Assembly (NCBI RefSeq): GCF_900184795.1
Contig: NZ_FXXN01000028.1
Coordinates: forward strand, 280,632-344,631
DNA: 64,000 bases
DNA from: Magnetospirillum sp. 15-1
GTDB lineage: Bacteria > Pseudomonadota > Alphaproteobacteria > Rhodospirillales > Magnetospirillaceae
Reading direction: 5' to 3'
Both the position numbers and the translations under genes were made by a program. Within the stretch, counting starts at the first letter, position 1. Every line of letters starts with the position of its first letter. Of this stretch, positions 36,920-45,906 are shown piece by piece. The notes under the pieces are model-generated. The model had not been told where the DNA came from and made no database searches. It worked only from the letters and a program-made list of their open reading frames with translations.

Positions 36920-38023
36920 ATGGGTTTCAATTGCGGTATCGTCGGCCTGCCCAACGTGGGCAAGAGCACCCTGTTCAACGCGCTGACCTCGACGGCGGCG
37001 GCGCAGGCGGCCAACTACCCCTTCTGCACCATCGAGCCCAACGTGGGCCGCGTGGCGGTGCCCGACCCGCGCCTGGACCGGCTGGTGGTCATCGGCAAGA
37101 GCCAGAAGGAAATCCCCACCCAGTTGGAATTCGTCGACATCGCCGGTCTGGTGCGCGGCGCCTCCAAGGGCGAGGGCCTGGGCAACCAGTTCCTGGCCAA
37201 CATCCGCGAGGTGGACGCCATCGTCCACGTGCTGCGCTGTTTCGAGGACGGCGACATCACCCATGTGGAGGGCTCGGTCGATCCGGTGCGTGACGCCGAG
37301 ACCATCGAGACCGAGCTGATGCTGGCCGATCTCGACTCGCTCGAGCGCCGCATCGTGCCCTTGGAGAAGAAGGCCAAGAACGGCGACAAGGAGGCCAAGG
37401 CCCAGATCGACGTCATGACCCCGCTGCTGACCGCGCTGCGCGACGGCAAGCCGGGCCGCACCGTGTCCTTCGATACCGAGGAGGAGCGCCGCATCCTGCG
37501 CACGCTGGGCCTGATGACCACCAAGCCGGTGGTCTATGCCTGCAACGTGGACGAGGCCAGCGCCGCCACCGGCAACAAGTTCTCGGAAGCCGTCGCCAAG
37601 TTCGCCGCTGCCGAGGGCAACAGCTCGGTGGTGATCTCGGCCGCCATCGAGGCCGAGGTGGCCCAACTGGCGTCGGAAGAGGAGCGCAAGGAATTCCTCG
37701 AGACCCTGGGGCTCGAGGAGACCGGTCTGGCCCGCGTCATCCGCGCCGGCTACGAGCTCTTGCACCTCATCACCTTCTTCACCGTCGGCCCCAAGGAGGC
37801 CCGTGCCTGGACGCTGCAGAAGGGCTGCAAGGCGCCCCAGGCCGCCGGTGTCATCCATACCGATTTCGAACGCGGCTTCATCCGTGCCGAGACCATCGCC
37901 TATGACGACTTCATCGCCTGCAACGGCGAGGCGGGCGCCAAGGAAGCCGGCAAGATGCGCCTGGAAGGCAAGGAATACGTCGTCCAGGACGGCGATATCT
38001 TCCACTTCCTGTTCAACGTGTGA
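36920..38023 (+). CDS. ychF: Redox-regulated ATPase YchF (OLA1-type)
   Basis: 367 aa. An Obg-like P-loop NTPase with [15 protein letters not shown] (G1), [20 protein letters not shown] (G3) and a TGS-like C-terminal domain ([16 protein letters not shown]). The G4 region has the N-x-x-E type substitution (ACNVDEAS), the reason YchF prefers ATP. It binds ribosomes and responds to oxidative stress. GAGG precedes the ATG. Confidence 0.96.
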   Translation: MGFNCGIVGLPNVGKSTLFNALTSTAAAQAANYPFCTIEPNVGRVAVPDPRLDRLVVIGKSQKEIPTQLEFVDIAGLVRGASKGEGLGNQFLANIREVDAIVHVLRCFEDGDITHVEGSVDPVRDAETIETELMLADLDSLERRIVPLEKKAKNGDKEAKAQIDVMTPLLTALRDGKPGRTVSFDTEEERRILRTLGLMTTKPVVYACNVDEASAATGNKFSEAVAKFAAAEGNSSVVISAAIEAEVAQLASEEERKEFLETLGLEETGLARVIRAGYELLHLITFFTVGPKEARAWTLQKGCKAPQAAGVIHTDFERGFIRAETIAYDDFIACNGEAGAKEAGKMRLEGKEYVVQDGDIFHFLFNV

Positions 38024-38032
38024 TTGGGCGAT

Positions 38033-38055
38033 GGCGGGGCGAAGACCCCGCCTTT
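38033..38055. terminator. Terminator between convergent ychF and the ubiA-like gene
   Basis: Stem ggcgggg (38033-38039) and ccccgcc (38046-38052), 6-nt loop, then TTTAT on the plus strand. It lies 10 bp after the ychF stop and touches the stop of the minus-strand prenyltransferase gene. Confidence 0.75.
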
Positions 38056-38953
38056 ATCCCAGGAACGCCGCCCCCGTCAGGCACAGCCCGCCCAGCAGGT
38101 GGATGGCCAGAGTGATGCGGATGGCGGCCAGCTGGCCCGAGCGGCCGCCAGCCATCAGCGGGGTGGCGGCCAGGGCGGCCAGCATGGCGAGCAGGGGCGG
38201 AACCACCGCCCAGGGCGGCAGTTGGGCCAGCCAGCCCAGCGCCAGCATCAGGGCCGAGGCCACCGCCTGTACCGAGAGATAGAGCGAGGGAGCCCCCTTG
38301 ATCCCTAGGCGCACCACCAGGGTGCGCTTGCCCGCCTGTTCGTCGGCACCGAGATCGGGCACTTCGTTGACGATCAGGATGGCGGCGGTCCAGGCGCCGA
38401 CGATGGCGGCGCTTAGGACCGCCTCCAGCCCCATCCCACCGCTTTGCAGCCAGAAGCAGGCCACCACCGGCAGGCCGAAGGCCAGGGCCACCGCCGCCTC
38501 GCCCAGGCCGCGCGACGCCAGACTGAGGGGGGGCAGGGAATAGGCCACGGCCAGCCCGCCGCCCACCAGTCCGAAGATCAGAACCCATTCGCCCTTGGTC
38601 AGGCTGAGGATGCCGCCCAGCGTGGCGGCGGCAAGCAGCAGGGCCACGCCCCATACCGCCATGGCCCGAAGGCCGAGCCTTCCCTCCTGGATGAAACGCG
38701 AGCCGCCGGTGAAGGGGGCGATGCGGTCCTGGTTGAGGCGGTCGGCGCCGTTCAATTCGTCGCCCACGTCGTTCAGGACGTTGGCGCCGGCATGCAGGCA
38801 GGCCATGCCCGCCGCCGCCAGCCCGAGGGCCAGGGGGTCGAGCGCATGGGCGCGGTGGACGCCCCAGGCGGTGCCCACCAGCACCGGGATCAGGGCGGCA
38901 GGCAGGAACATGGGGCGGGTGGCGAGAAACAGGGTTCGGGGCAGGCCGGGCAT
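38054..38953 (-). CDS. UbiA-family prenyltransferase (MenA-like)
   Basis: 299 aa from ATG 38953 (MPGLPRTLFLATRPMFLPAA); a longer frame exists but its first 59 residues are not conserved. The two Asp-rich motifs of the family are ANVLNDVGDELNGADRLNQ and NEVPDLGADEQAGK, on eight to nine helices. The GWxxG-like N-terminus and the second motif resemble MenA (DHNA prenyltransferase), but UbiA-type alternatives remain. No other quinone genes are nearby. Confidence 0.82.
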   Translation of the reverse strand: MPGLPRTLFLATRPMFLPAALIPVLVGTAWGVHRAHALDPLALGLAAAGMACLHAGANVLNDVGDELNGADRLNQDRIAPFTGGSRFIQEGRLGLRAMAVWGVALLLAAATLGGILSLTKGEWVLIFGLVGGGLAVAYSLPPLSLASRGLGEAAVALAFGLPVVACFWLQSGGMGLEAVLSAAIVGAWTAAILIVNEVPDLGADEQAGKRTLVVRLGIKGAPSLYLSVQAVASALMLALGWLAQLPPWAVVPPLLAMLAALAATPLMAGGRSGQLAAIRITLAIHLLGGLCLTGAAFLG

Positions 38954-39119
38954 GATTTCAAACTGCCCCTGTCCGCCCTGCTCGGCGTTGACGCGGGTCA
39001 AGGCACCGGTCTCCCCCTGTTTCGAAGGTATGGACGGGAGTCCACCCGATTGTTCCGGCGGGCAGGAGAGGCGTAGAGTCCGGGCTTCATGATGGGCGGC
39101 GCAGTCTTTGGGGGACGCG

Positions 39120-39497
39120 ATGCCGGACAAGATACGCAGTTTCCAGGCAATGATCCATGTCTCGCTGGGCTTCGGCGCGGCGGCGGCGGTGCTGCAGGCC
39201 GGTCAGTTGGATCTGGCCAATGGCGGCGACGCCAGATTCGTCATCGTCGTGCAACTGGCGACCATGGTCGCCCTGGCGCTCCTCACCCACCTCATCACCC
39301 GCCAGGGATGGAACTGGGCCCGCTGGGCCTGCGCCATCCTGTGGTGTGTCGGCCTGCCCTTCCTGATGCTGGCGCTGATGCTGGCCTATCGCGGCGACCC
39401 GCTCTGCGGCGGATTGCTGGGGGTCCAACTGCTGGTCCAGGGTGCCGCGGTGGCATTGCTGTTCACCGAGGACGCCGGGAACTGGTTCGAAGCCTGA
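39120..39497 (+). CDS. Small integral membrane protein, unknown function
   Basis: 125 aa from ATG 39120, preceded by GGGGG. Four hydrophobic helices are visible (SLGFGAAAAVLQAG, FVIVVQLATMVALALLTHL, WACAILWCVGLPFLMLALML, LLGVQLLVQGAAVALLF). I recognise no family. It is divergent from the prenyltransferase gene and precedes the diguanylate cyclase gene by 39 bp in the same direction, so the two may be co-transcribed. Confidence 0.7.
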   Translation: MPDKIRSFQAMIHVSLGFGAAAAVLQAGQLDLANGGDARFVIVVQLATMVALALLTHLITRQGWNWARWACAILWCVGLPFLMLALMLAYRGDPLCGGLLGVQLLVQGAAVALLFTEDAGNWFEA

Positions 39498-39536
39498 TGT
39501 TGTGATACCAGTGACGCATGGGGAGGAAGAGACTCC

Positions 39537-40604
39537 ATGCGTGATCTGGTTGCCCGGGTAATGGATTCCCGCCTGTCCGACCTGCTGTCCCAATGGCGGC
39601 GGGACGGGATGGCGGAGGCTGACCCGGCCGGGCGGTTCGCCGCCCATGCCGAGCATCTGCTGATCATCGAGGCCGAGGGCGGCGCCAACCGCTATGCCCA
39701 TTACGGCAAGGCCTTCGCCGCCTGCTTCGGCAACGATCTGACCGGTCAGGTGATCGACCTGTTGCCCACCGATATCCTGCCCGCCGACCGGCGCTTCATG
39801 CTGGAATTCGAGTACGGCTTCGTGCGCCGCACCGCCCGTCCCCTGTGGCGCTCCTATACCGCCCTGTTCGGCCACGATTTGCCCCAGACCTGGCAGCGGC
39901 TGGTGCTGCCCGCCGGCCACGGACGGCTGGTGGTGGGCGCCTATCCGGTGGAGGGGACCACTTCCGGAGATAGTGCCGAGGCGCTGCTGCGTCTGGTCAT
40001 CGACCGGGTGCCGGTGGTGCTGGCCGAGGACGGCGGCATCGAGGACATGGCCCTGTCGCTGGGGGCGTTCTGCGATACCAGCCGGCATGCCGCCGAACTG
40101 GAGGAACTGGCCAGCCGCGATCCGCTGACCGGCATCGCCAATCGTCGCCATTTCGAGCATCTGGCCGGGCTGGAACTGGACCATGCCCGGCGCATGGGCC
40201 GTTCCTTCGCCCTCTTGGCGCTCGACATCGACCATTTCAAGCGCATCAACGATACCTGGGGCCACGCCGCCGGGGACGAGGCGCTGAAGGCCTTCACCAA
40301 TGCCTGCCGTCTGGCCTTGCGCGAGTACGATATCCTCGGTCGGGTGGGCGGCGAGGAATTCGCCGTGGCGCTGCCCAATACCGGCCCCGACGGCGCCCGG
40401 GTGCTGGCCGAGCGGCTGCGCGCCGCCGTGGCGGAACTGCTGATCCGTCCGGCCAAGGGGCAGTTCTTCGACCTGACCGTCAGCGTCGGCGTCGCCCAAT
40501 TGCGCGACACCGATCTGACCGTCGCCACCGTGCTGGAACGGGCAGATCAGGCGCTGTACCGCGCCAAGAATTCCGGCCGCAACCGGGTGGTGTCGGAGGG
40601 GTAG
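39537..40604 (+). CDS. Diguanylate cyclase with N-terminal PAS_5-like domain
   Basis: 355 aa. The N-terminal half (about 10-180) has the PAS_5-like pattern ANRYAHYGKAFAACFGNDLT, then PLWRSYTALFGH. The GGDEF domain (about 190-350) has SRDPLTGIANRRHFE, LDIDHFKRINDTWGHAAGDE and an active GGEEF signature, with an upstream RxxD (REYD) inhibitory site five residues before it. It should make cyclic di-GMP with product inhibition. The sensed signal is unknown. Confidence 0.88.
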   Translation: MRDLVARVMDSRLSDLLSQWRRDGMAEADPAGRFAAHAEHLLIIEAEGGANRYAHYGKAFAACFGNDLTGQVIDLLPTDILPADRRFMLEFEYGFVRRTARPLWRSYTALFGHDLPQTWQRLVLPAGHGRLVVGAYPVEGTTSGDSAEALLRLVIDRVPVVLAEDGGIEDMALSLGAFCDTSRHAAELEELASRDPLTGIANRRHFEHLAGLELDHARRMGRSFALLALDIDHFKRINDTWGHAAGDEALKAFTNACRLALREYDILGRVGGEEFAVALPNTGPDGARVLAERLRAAVAELLIRPAKGQFFDLTVSVGVAQLRDTDLTVATVLERADQALYRAKNSGRNRVVSEG

Positions 40605-40607
40605 GGA

Positions 40608-40648
40608 AACCGTGCGAAAGGACAAGCCCTTCGCACGGTTCCTTCTTC
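40608..40648 (+). terminator. Terminator downstream of the diguanylate cyclase gene
   Basis: A perfect 11-bp stem, aaccgtgcgaa (40608-40618) and ttcgcacggtt (40630-40640), with an 11-nt loop, then ccttctt. It lies 3 bp past the stop, just before the convergent htpG stop. Confidence 0.7.
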
Positions 40649-40652
40649 GGCT

Positions 40653-42524
40653 TTACCCCAACAGTCCCCGTTCCATGACCGCCACCATGCGCCGGGCGAA
40701 GGCGGCTGGGTCGGCGGGGGGCTCGCCTTCGATGATACGGGCCTGATCGAGCAGCAGGAAGGCGGCGTCCTCGATGCCGGCATCGGTGCCGCCGGCCTTG
40801 ACCCGGGCGGCGAGACCCTTGATCAGCGCGTGGCGGGGATTGACCTCCAGGATGCGGGCCCGCTCGCCCGGCGCCTGATTGTGGGCGCGCAGCATCTTTT
40901 CCAGATGCATGCTCATCTCACCCTCGGCGGCCACCAGGCAGACGGCGGATTCGGTCAGGCGCTCGGAAGCGCGCACGTCCTTGACCTTGTCGCCCAGCGC
41001 CAGCTTGACCGCCTCGATCAGGGTGGTCAGCTCGTCGGCGGGGGCTTCGTCGGCCTTCTTGTCCTCGGCGCCCTCGGGGGCCTTGACCTTGGAGAGGTCG
41101 GCACCGGCGGCGGCCACCGAGCGGAACTCCTTCTCGGCATAGGACGGCACGGCCGAGACCCAGAACTCGTCGATGGGATCGGTGAGCAGCAGGACCTCGA
41201 CGCCCTTGGCGGTGAAGCCCTCCAACTGCGGGCTCTTCTTCAACTGTTCCAGATCGTCGCCGGTGATGGTGTAGATGGCATCCTGGCCGTCCTTCATGCG
41301 CGCCACGTAATCGGCCAGCGTGGTGAAGCCGTCGCCATGGGTGGAGCGGAAGCGGCACAGTTCCAGGATATCGGTCTTGCGCTCGAAATCCTCGTAGATG
41401 CCCTCTTTCAGCACCGGACCGAAGGCGGCCCAGAACTCGTCGTACTTGCCGTCCGCGTCCTCGGCCTTCTTCTTCAGCTCGCCCAGGATGCGCTTGACCA
41501 GACCGGTGCGGATCTTGGACAGCACCGGATTGTGCTGCAGCATCTCGCGGCTGACGTTCAGCGGCAGGTCCTGGCTGTCCACCACGCCACGCACGAAGCG
41601 CAGGTAGGGGGGCAGCAGCTCCTCGCAATCGTCGGTGATGAACACCCGCTTCACATAGAGCTTCACATGCTGCTTGCGGTCGGGGTGGAAGATGTCGAGC
41701 GGCTTGGAGGACGGAATGAACAGCAGGCCGGTGTACTCGATGGCGCCCTCGGCCTTGTAGTGCAGCGTGCTCCACGGCTCGTCGAAGGCGTGGGCCACGT
41801 GGTGGTAGAATTCCTTGTACTGCTCGGGCGTGATCTCGGACTTGGACCGGGTCCACAGGGCGTTGGCCGAGTTGATGGTCTCCTCGTCCTTGTCGCCGTC
41901 CTTCAGCATCACCGGAATGGCGATGTGGTCGGAGTAGCGCTTGACGATGGACTTGAGGCGGAAGGCGTCGAGGAACTCGGTCTCGCCGTCCCTGAGCTTC
42001 AAGGTGATGGCGGCGCCGCGGGGGGCGTCGTCGGCGGGCGACACGGTGAACTCGCCCTTGCCGTCGGACACCCACTTCCAGCCCTTGGCCTCGCCGGCCT
42101 TGCGGCTGATCACGGTGACCTCCTCGGCGACCATGAAGGCGGAGTAGAAGCCGACGCCGAACTGGCCGATCAGGGTGACGTCCTTCTTGGCGTCGCCGGT
42201 CAGGCGCGACAGGAACTCCGACGTGCCCGACTTGGCGATGGTGCCCAGATTGGCGATCAGCTCGTCGTGGCTCATGCCCTGGCCGTTGTCGACGATGGTC
42301 AGCGTGCCCGCGTCCTTGTCGGGGATCAGGCGGATGCGGAACCCGGAATCGCCGTCCAGCAGATCGGGTTCGGTGATGGCGGCATAACGCAGCCGGTCGC
42401 ATGAATCCGAGGCGTTGGAGATCAGCTCGCGCAGGAAGATTTCCTTGTTGGAGTAGAGCGAGTGAACAACGATGTCGAGCAGCTTGCCGACTTCTGCCTG
42501 GAATTGACGCTTTTCTTCGGCCAT
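40653..42524 (-). CDS. htpG: Molecular chaperone HtpG (Hsp90)
   Basis: 623 aa from ATG 42524 with GGAG upstream; the frame extends further but not as HtpG. The N-terminal ATPase has SNKEIFLRELISNASDSCDR, DNGQGM and GQFGVGFYSAFMVA; the middle domain has VRGVVDSQDLPLNVSREMLQ; a dimerisation domain follows. It is a heat-inducible chaperone. A putative RpoH promoter precedes it. The gene is single and convergent with the cyclase gene. Confidence 0.97.
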   Translation of the reverse strand: MAEEKRQFQAEVGKLLDIVVHSLYSNKEIFLRELISNASDSCDRLRYAAITEPDLLDGDSGFRIRLIPDKDAGTLTIVDNGQGMSHDELIANLGTIAKSGTSEFLSRLTGDAKKDVTLIGQFGVGFYSAFMVAEEVTVISRKAGEAKGWKWVSDGKGEFTVSPADDAPRGAAITLKLRDGETEFLDAFRLKSIVKRYSDHIAIPVMLKDGDKDEETINSANALWTRSKSEITPEQYKEFYHHVAHAFDEPWSTLHYKAEGAIEYTGLLFIPSSKPLDIFHPDRKQHVKLYVKRVFITDDCEELLPPYLRFVRGVVDSQDLPLNVSREMLQHNPVLSKIRTGLVKRILGELKKKAEDADGKYDEFWAAFGPVLKEGIYEDFERKTDILELCRFRSTHGDGFTTLADYVARMKDGQDAIYTITGDDLEQLKKSPQLEGFTAKGVEVLLLTDPIDEFWVSAVPSYAEKEFRSVAAAGADLSKVKAPEGAEDKKADEAPADELTTLIEAVKLALGDKVKDVRASERLTESAVCLVAAEGEMSMHLEKMLRAHNQAPGERARILEVNPRHALIKGLAARVKAGGTDAGIEDAAFLLLDQARIIEGEPPADPAAFARRMVAVMERGLLG

Positions 42525-42570
42525 GGCGTATCCGTCTCCCGGAGCTAGAGTTGCGCGAAAAGGCGCTCTG

Positions 42571-42599
42571 ATATGAGGGGAGCGGCGCCAGCTTGCAAG
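42571..42599 (-). promoter_or_regulatory. Putative RpoH (sigma32) promoter of htpG
   Basis: On the minus strand CTTG (42599-42596) and CCTCATAT (42578-42571) are separated by 17 bp, resembling the alphaproteobacterial heat-shock consensus CTTG-N17/18-CYTAT. It lies about 50 bp from the ATG and belongs to a classic heat-shock gene. Read by eye from one sequence. Confidence 0.5.
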
Positions 42600-42686
42600 T
42601 GCGGCGATTCTCCGAGACAATGGAAGTTCGCTCCCGGCGTTGCCAAGGCCATTGTAAATGGCTATGTATGGCGCCCCGAGCTTCAA

Positions 42687-42709
42687 GGTTCCGCCTAGGG
42701 GGCGGAACC
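42687..42709. repeat. Perfect 9-bp hairpin upstream of hpf
   Basis: ggttccgcc (42687-42695) and ggcggaacc (42701-42709) pair around a 5-nt loop in the htpG-hpf divergent spacer. It is 72 bp before the hpf start, in the likely leader of that gene. Purpose is unknown. Confidence 0.5.
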
Positions 42710-42781
42710 GTATAAGGAACCGAGTCGCCCGGCCCGCCGCCAAGAGCCGGCAAGAGGCGAACCGAGAGAATGGAGATGTTG

Positions 42782-43144
42782 ATGCAGATTCCCCTCCAGA
42801 TCACCTTTCACGGTGTCGATCACTCCGACGCCGTCGAAACCCGCATCCGCGAAAAGGTGGCCAAACTGGAGCATCTCTTCGATCGCATCACCAGCTGCCG
42901 CGTGGTGATCGAGCAGCACCACCGCAACACGTCGAACCTGCACCACAAGGGCGAGCCGTTCCATATCCGCCTCGCCCTGACGGTTCCCGGCGACGAGCTG
43001 GTGGTGAAGCGCGACCCCAAGGACAGCCATGTCAACGAGGATATCTACGTGGCGCTGCGCGAGGCTTTCGCCGGCATGGAGCGCCAGCTGAAGGAATACG
43101 TCGACCGCAGCCGCGGTAACGTCAAGGCTCGGGCTCAGGCCTAG
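42782..43144 (+). CDS. hpf: Ribosome hibernation-promoting factor, HPF/YfiA family
   Basis: 120 aa from ATG 42782 (GGAG five bases upstream); ATG 42770 adds four residues. MQIPLQITFHGVDHSDAVET, REKVAKLEHLFDRITSCRVV, then FHIRLALTVPGDELVVKRDP and DIYVALREAFAGMERQLKEY match the RaiA fold, which inactivates ribosomes in stationary phase. It lacks the C-terminal dimerisation domain of the long HPF type. Ends at a strong hairpin. Confidence 0.9.
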   Translation: MQIPLQITFHGVDHSDAVETRIREKVAKLEHLFDRITSCRVVIEQHHRNTSNLHHKGEPFHIRLALTVPGDELVVKRDPKDSHVNEDIYVALREAFAGMERQLKEYVDRSRGNVKARAQA

Positions 43145-43156
43145 CCATTCCTACCG

Positions 43157-43183
43157 GCATGGGTGGGCTGCGCCCACCCATGC
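43157..43183 (+). terminator. Hairpin terminator after hpf
   Basis: Perfect 12-bp stem, gcatgggtgggc (43157-43168) and gcccacccatgc (43172-43183), 3-nt loop, 12 bp past the hpf stop. The following TTC gives only a weak T-tract. Confidence 0.65.
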
Positions 43184-43295
43184 TTCAAACATTCCGATTA
43201 CCAACCGCAGGGTAGTTGAACTTTCCGCGCGGTTCGGATAAAACGCTGCCATCTGTTGCAGCGCAGCATGGCGCTGCCTTTTCCCTGGCCGCGTC

Positions 43296-44153
43296 ATGAA
43301 TATCGATCTCGCCCGCACCTTCCTGGAAATCGTCGATACCGGCAACTTCAACAAGGCGGCCGAGCGTCTGTCGGTAACCCAGTCGACGGTCAGCATGCGC
43401 ATCAGGGCGCTGGAGGACGAACTGGGGCGCCCCCTGTTCGTGCGGTCCAAATCGGGCACCCAACTCACCGCCGCCGGCATGCAGTTCCGCCGCTATGCCA
43501 CCACCATGGTCCGCGTCTGGGAACAGGCGCGCCAGGAGTTGGCCCTGCCGGCCGGCTTTCGCACCGTGCTCAACGTGGGCGGCCAGTTCTCGTTGTGGGA
43601 CCGCCTGCTGGTCCAGTGGATTCCCTGGATGCGCACCGCCATGCCCGACGTGGCCCTCAAGGCCGAGGTCGGCGGGTCCGACAGCCTGATGCGCCAGTTG
43701 ATCGAAGGCATGCTTGATCTGGTGGTGATGTATTCGCCGCTGTCACGCCCCGGACTGCACATCGAGAAGCTGCTGGAAGAGCGTCTGGTCCTGGCCTCCA
43801 CCCGCCGGCGCACCGTGTCGGAATGGGACGAGGATTACGTCCTGGTGGATTGGGGGCCGGAATTCCGTGCCGCCCACAGCCAGGCCTTCCCCGATCTCAA
43901 GACCCCGGCGGTCCAGGTGGGGCTGGGGGCGTTGGGGTTGCAGCATATCCTGGCCTATGGCGGCACCGGCTACTTCCCCATGCGGGTGGTGCGCTCGTAC
44001 CTGTCGGCGGGCCGGCTGTTCGAGGTTGCCGGGGCGCCGGAATTCCGCCGCCCGGCCTATCTGGTCTACGCCGAGGATGAAACCCGCGAGGACTGGTTCG
44101 ATACCGCGCTCGACGGTCTGCGCTACGTGGCATCGCTGGAAAACGAAGACTGA
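43296..44153 (+). CDS. LysR-family transcriptional regulator
   Basis: 285 aa. The N-terminal winged HTH is clear: ARTFLEIVDTGNFNKAAERL, SVTQSTVSMRIRALEDELGR, PLFVRSKSGTQLTAAG. A periplasmic-binding-like co-inducer domain follows (about 90-280). Target genes are unknown. The 151-bp region upstream is the likely promoter. It converges with the His-rich gene with only 7 bp between stops. Confidence 0.9.
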   Translation: MNIDLARTFLEIVDTGNFNKAAERLSVTQSTVSMRIRALEDELGRPLFVRSKSGTQLTAAGMQFRRYATTMVRVWEQARQELALPAGFRTVLNVGGQFSLWDRLLVQWIPWMRTAMPDVALKAEVGGSDSLMRQLIEGMLDLVVMYSPLSRPGLHIEKLLEERLVLASTRRRTVSEWDEDYVLVDWGPEFRAAHSQAFPDLKTPAVQVGLGALGLQHILAYGGTGYFPMRVVRSYLSAGRLFEVAGAPEFRRPAYLVYAEDETREDWFDTALDGLRYVASLENED

Positions 44154-44160
44154 CCCTTCA

Positions 44161-44481
44161 TCAATGTTCGTGATCGTGGCCGTCGAGGTCTTCCTCGGCG
44201 TGCTTGTGCTCGTGCGGTTTCCAGCCGTGTCGGGCCTGCTCGTGGTCGTGGTCGTGCCGACCGTCCTCGGCGTGGCCGTGCGGATGGCTGTGCTGGTGCA
44301 GGTGGTCATGCGCATGGGTGTGGGCGTGCGCATGGCTGTGGGTCACGTCGCCGTGGGAGTGGGGATGGGCGTGGACGTGGCTGTGCTCGTGGGCATGGTG
44401 GTGCTTGTGTTCGTGCCCGCTCGACTCGTCGTGATGGTGGCCGCCGTGCATCCGTCTCTCCCGGTCTGGTGACGTCGTCAT
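44161..44481 (-). CDS. Histidine-rich putative metal-binding protein
   Basis: 106 aa, of which 38 are His (36 percent), mostly alternating with A, S, P, D or E (for example HSHVHAHPHSHGDVTHSHAH, then HDHLHQHSHPHG). There is no signal peptide and no other domain. GGAG lies four bases before ATG 44481, supporting expression. Such proteins bind nickel, cobalt or zinc, and a Ni/Co ECF transporter cluster lies 1.4 kb away on the same strand, which fits a storage or buffering role. Low complexity makes homology calls unreliable. Confidence 0.7.
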   Translation of the reverse strand: MTTSPDRERRMHGGHHHDESSGHEHKHHHAHEHSHVHAHPHSHGDVTHSHAHAHTHAHDHLHQHSHPHGHAEDGRHDHDHEQARHGWKPHEHKHAEEDLDGHDHEH

Positions 44482-44513
44482 TGTACTCCAATCGGCCTAG
44501 AATCGGAATGGCG

Positions 44514-44700
44514 GCGGCGGAGTCTTAGAATGAATAAATAATAAAATTGGATAAAATTTTATTCAAAGGCATTTATAGGAACTTGCAGAAAACAAGATAA
44601 GCATTACCAAGGTGATACAAGTTATCATGCCGTTATAAACGTTGATTTTCTCAACGAGAGCGCGCAACGTAAACTTAATGTGAATGCCTCGACTTGAGAT
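44514..44700. other. AT-rich intergenic island with 20-bp palindrome
   Basis: About 187 bp clearly richer in A/T than its surroundings, with no ORF. A 20-bp inverted repeat, ttggataaaattttattcaa (44547-44566, one mismatch), lies between the divergent His-rich gene and the unknown gene at 44710. It is a plausible operator or promoter core for one or both. A metal regulator could act here, but no specific box is claimed. Confidence 0.55.
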
Positions 44701-44709
44701 GTGAACGCC

Positions 44710-45906
44710 ATGTCCGGACGCAATTCGACGAAGACGAAGGGACACGGGCCCGCGGCCCGGTGGTCCAATGCCGACCCAGGCATCGAGGCGATCCGCGCGG
44801 CTCTCGAGGGGCCGGTGATCGAGGTTCTGCGGCGCGAGATCCTGGCCCTCAAGGGGCTGCCCCGCAACGCGGCCTACGACAAGGCCATGAACGACCCCAA
44901 GATGCTCGACGAGTGCCTGCGGCTGTTCCGCACCCGTCCCGAATTGTTCGCCCATGTGGTCATCGATGCCGGCAAGCAGCCGGTGACCGTCGATCATGAC
45001 GTGCTGGCCTGCGGCCGGACCCTGGCCGAGGCGGTGGCCCTGGTGGTGCGCGCGGCGGCGCGGCGCTATTTCCGCTCCAAGCTGGACTTCCGCAGCAAGT
45101 TCCAGGCTCCGCCGCCCAAGCTGTCGCTGATGAAGCGCATGGGGCTCGCCTTGGGCCTGGCTCATCCGCCGCCGGCCCCCAGGCACGCCATCAAGCCGCA
45201 TTCGCGCTCGGACGCCCTTTACCATGCCATCCGCGAACACCTGCGTTTCGACTGGCAGGTGATGCTGATCCCCCATTACACCCCCATGAGCCCGTCCCTG
45301 GTCAGCGACCTGGGGTCGCGCCTGCTGGACATCCGCGAGGCCGCCGAGTTGCAGGCCCTCAACGCGCCGGGCAACATGCCGCGCGACGGACGGGTGCCGC
45401 TGCTGCTGGACGATGCCAAGCGGCTGCTGGTGGCGGGCAAGGATACCATCGATGCCGAGATTCTCTGGCGGGTGGTGCAGCAGATGGATCTGGCCCGCCT
45501 GTTCCCCAAGTCGGAGGTCTCCCAGATTCGCCGCGCCGTGGCCCAGGTGTCGGCCACCCATGTGGACGTCATCCGCTCGCTGCTGCCGGTGCTGGGCGGC
45601 GATATCCGGCGCTTCACCGCCTTCCTGATGATCGCCTTCACCTCGCTCGGCGAGCAGCGCTTCAAGCAGGATTTCTGCCAGACCGGACAGGTCCACGCGG
45701 CCCGCAAGCTGGCCGAGCGTCTGAGCCAGATCGAGGCGCCGCCGCCCTGCCTGGACGACATGAAGCGGGTCTATGCCGCCCTGCTGTCCACCGCCTATGT
45801 GGGCGGCGTCGAGGCCGGTCCCTCCCGCCTGGAATCGCAGCCCCGCCTGAAGAAGGCCCTGGACGCCCTGGGTCCCACCTCCAAGCCGGTGTCCATCTCA
45901 GGCTAG
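44710..45906 (+). CDS. Conserved hypothetical protein, family not recognised
   Basis: 398 aa (GTG 44701 adds three residues). Mostly soluble, with [20 protein letters not shown], then [18 protein letters not shown] and [20 protein letters not shown] as readable segments, and helix-rich composition. No catalytic motif, signal or membrane segment is visible. It overlaps the cbiO stop by 9 bp convergently. I cannot assign a function. Confidence 0.75.
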   Translation: MSGRNSTKTKGHGPAARWSNADPGIEAIRAALEGPVIEVLRREILALKGLPRNAAYDKAMNDPKMLDECLRLFRTRPELFAHVVIDAGKQPVTVDHDVLACGRTLAEAVALVVRAAARRYFRSKLDFRSKFQAPPPKLSLMKRMGLALGLAHPPPAPRHAIKPHSRSDALYHAIREHLRFDWQVMLIPHYTPMSPSLVSDLGSRLLDIREAAELQALNAPGNMPRDGRVPLLLDDAKRLLVAGKDTIDAEILWRVVQQMDLARLFPKSEVSQIRRAVAQVSATHVDVIRSLLPVLGGDIRRFTAFLMIAFTSLGEQRFKQDFCQTGQVHAARKLAERLSQIEAPPPCLDDMKRVYAALLSTAYVGGVEAGPSRLESQPRLKKALDALGPTSKPVSISG

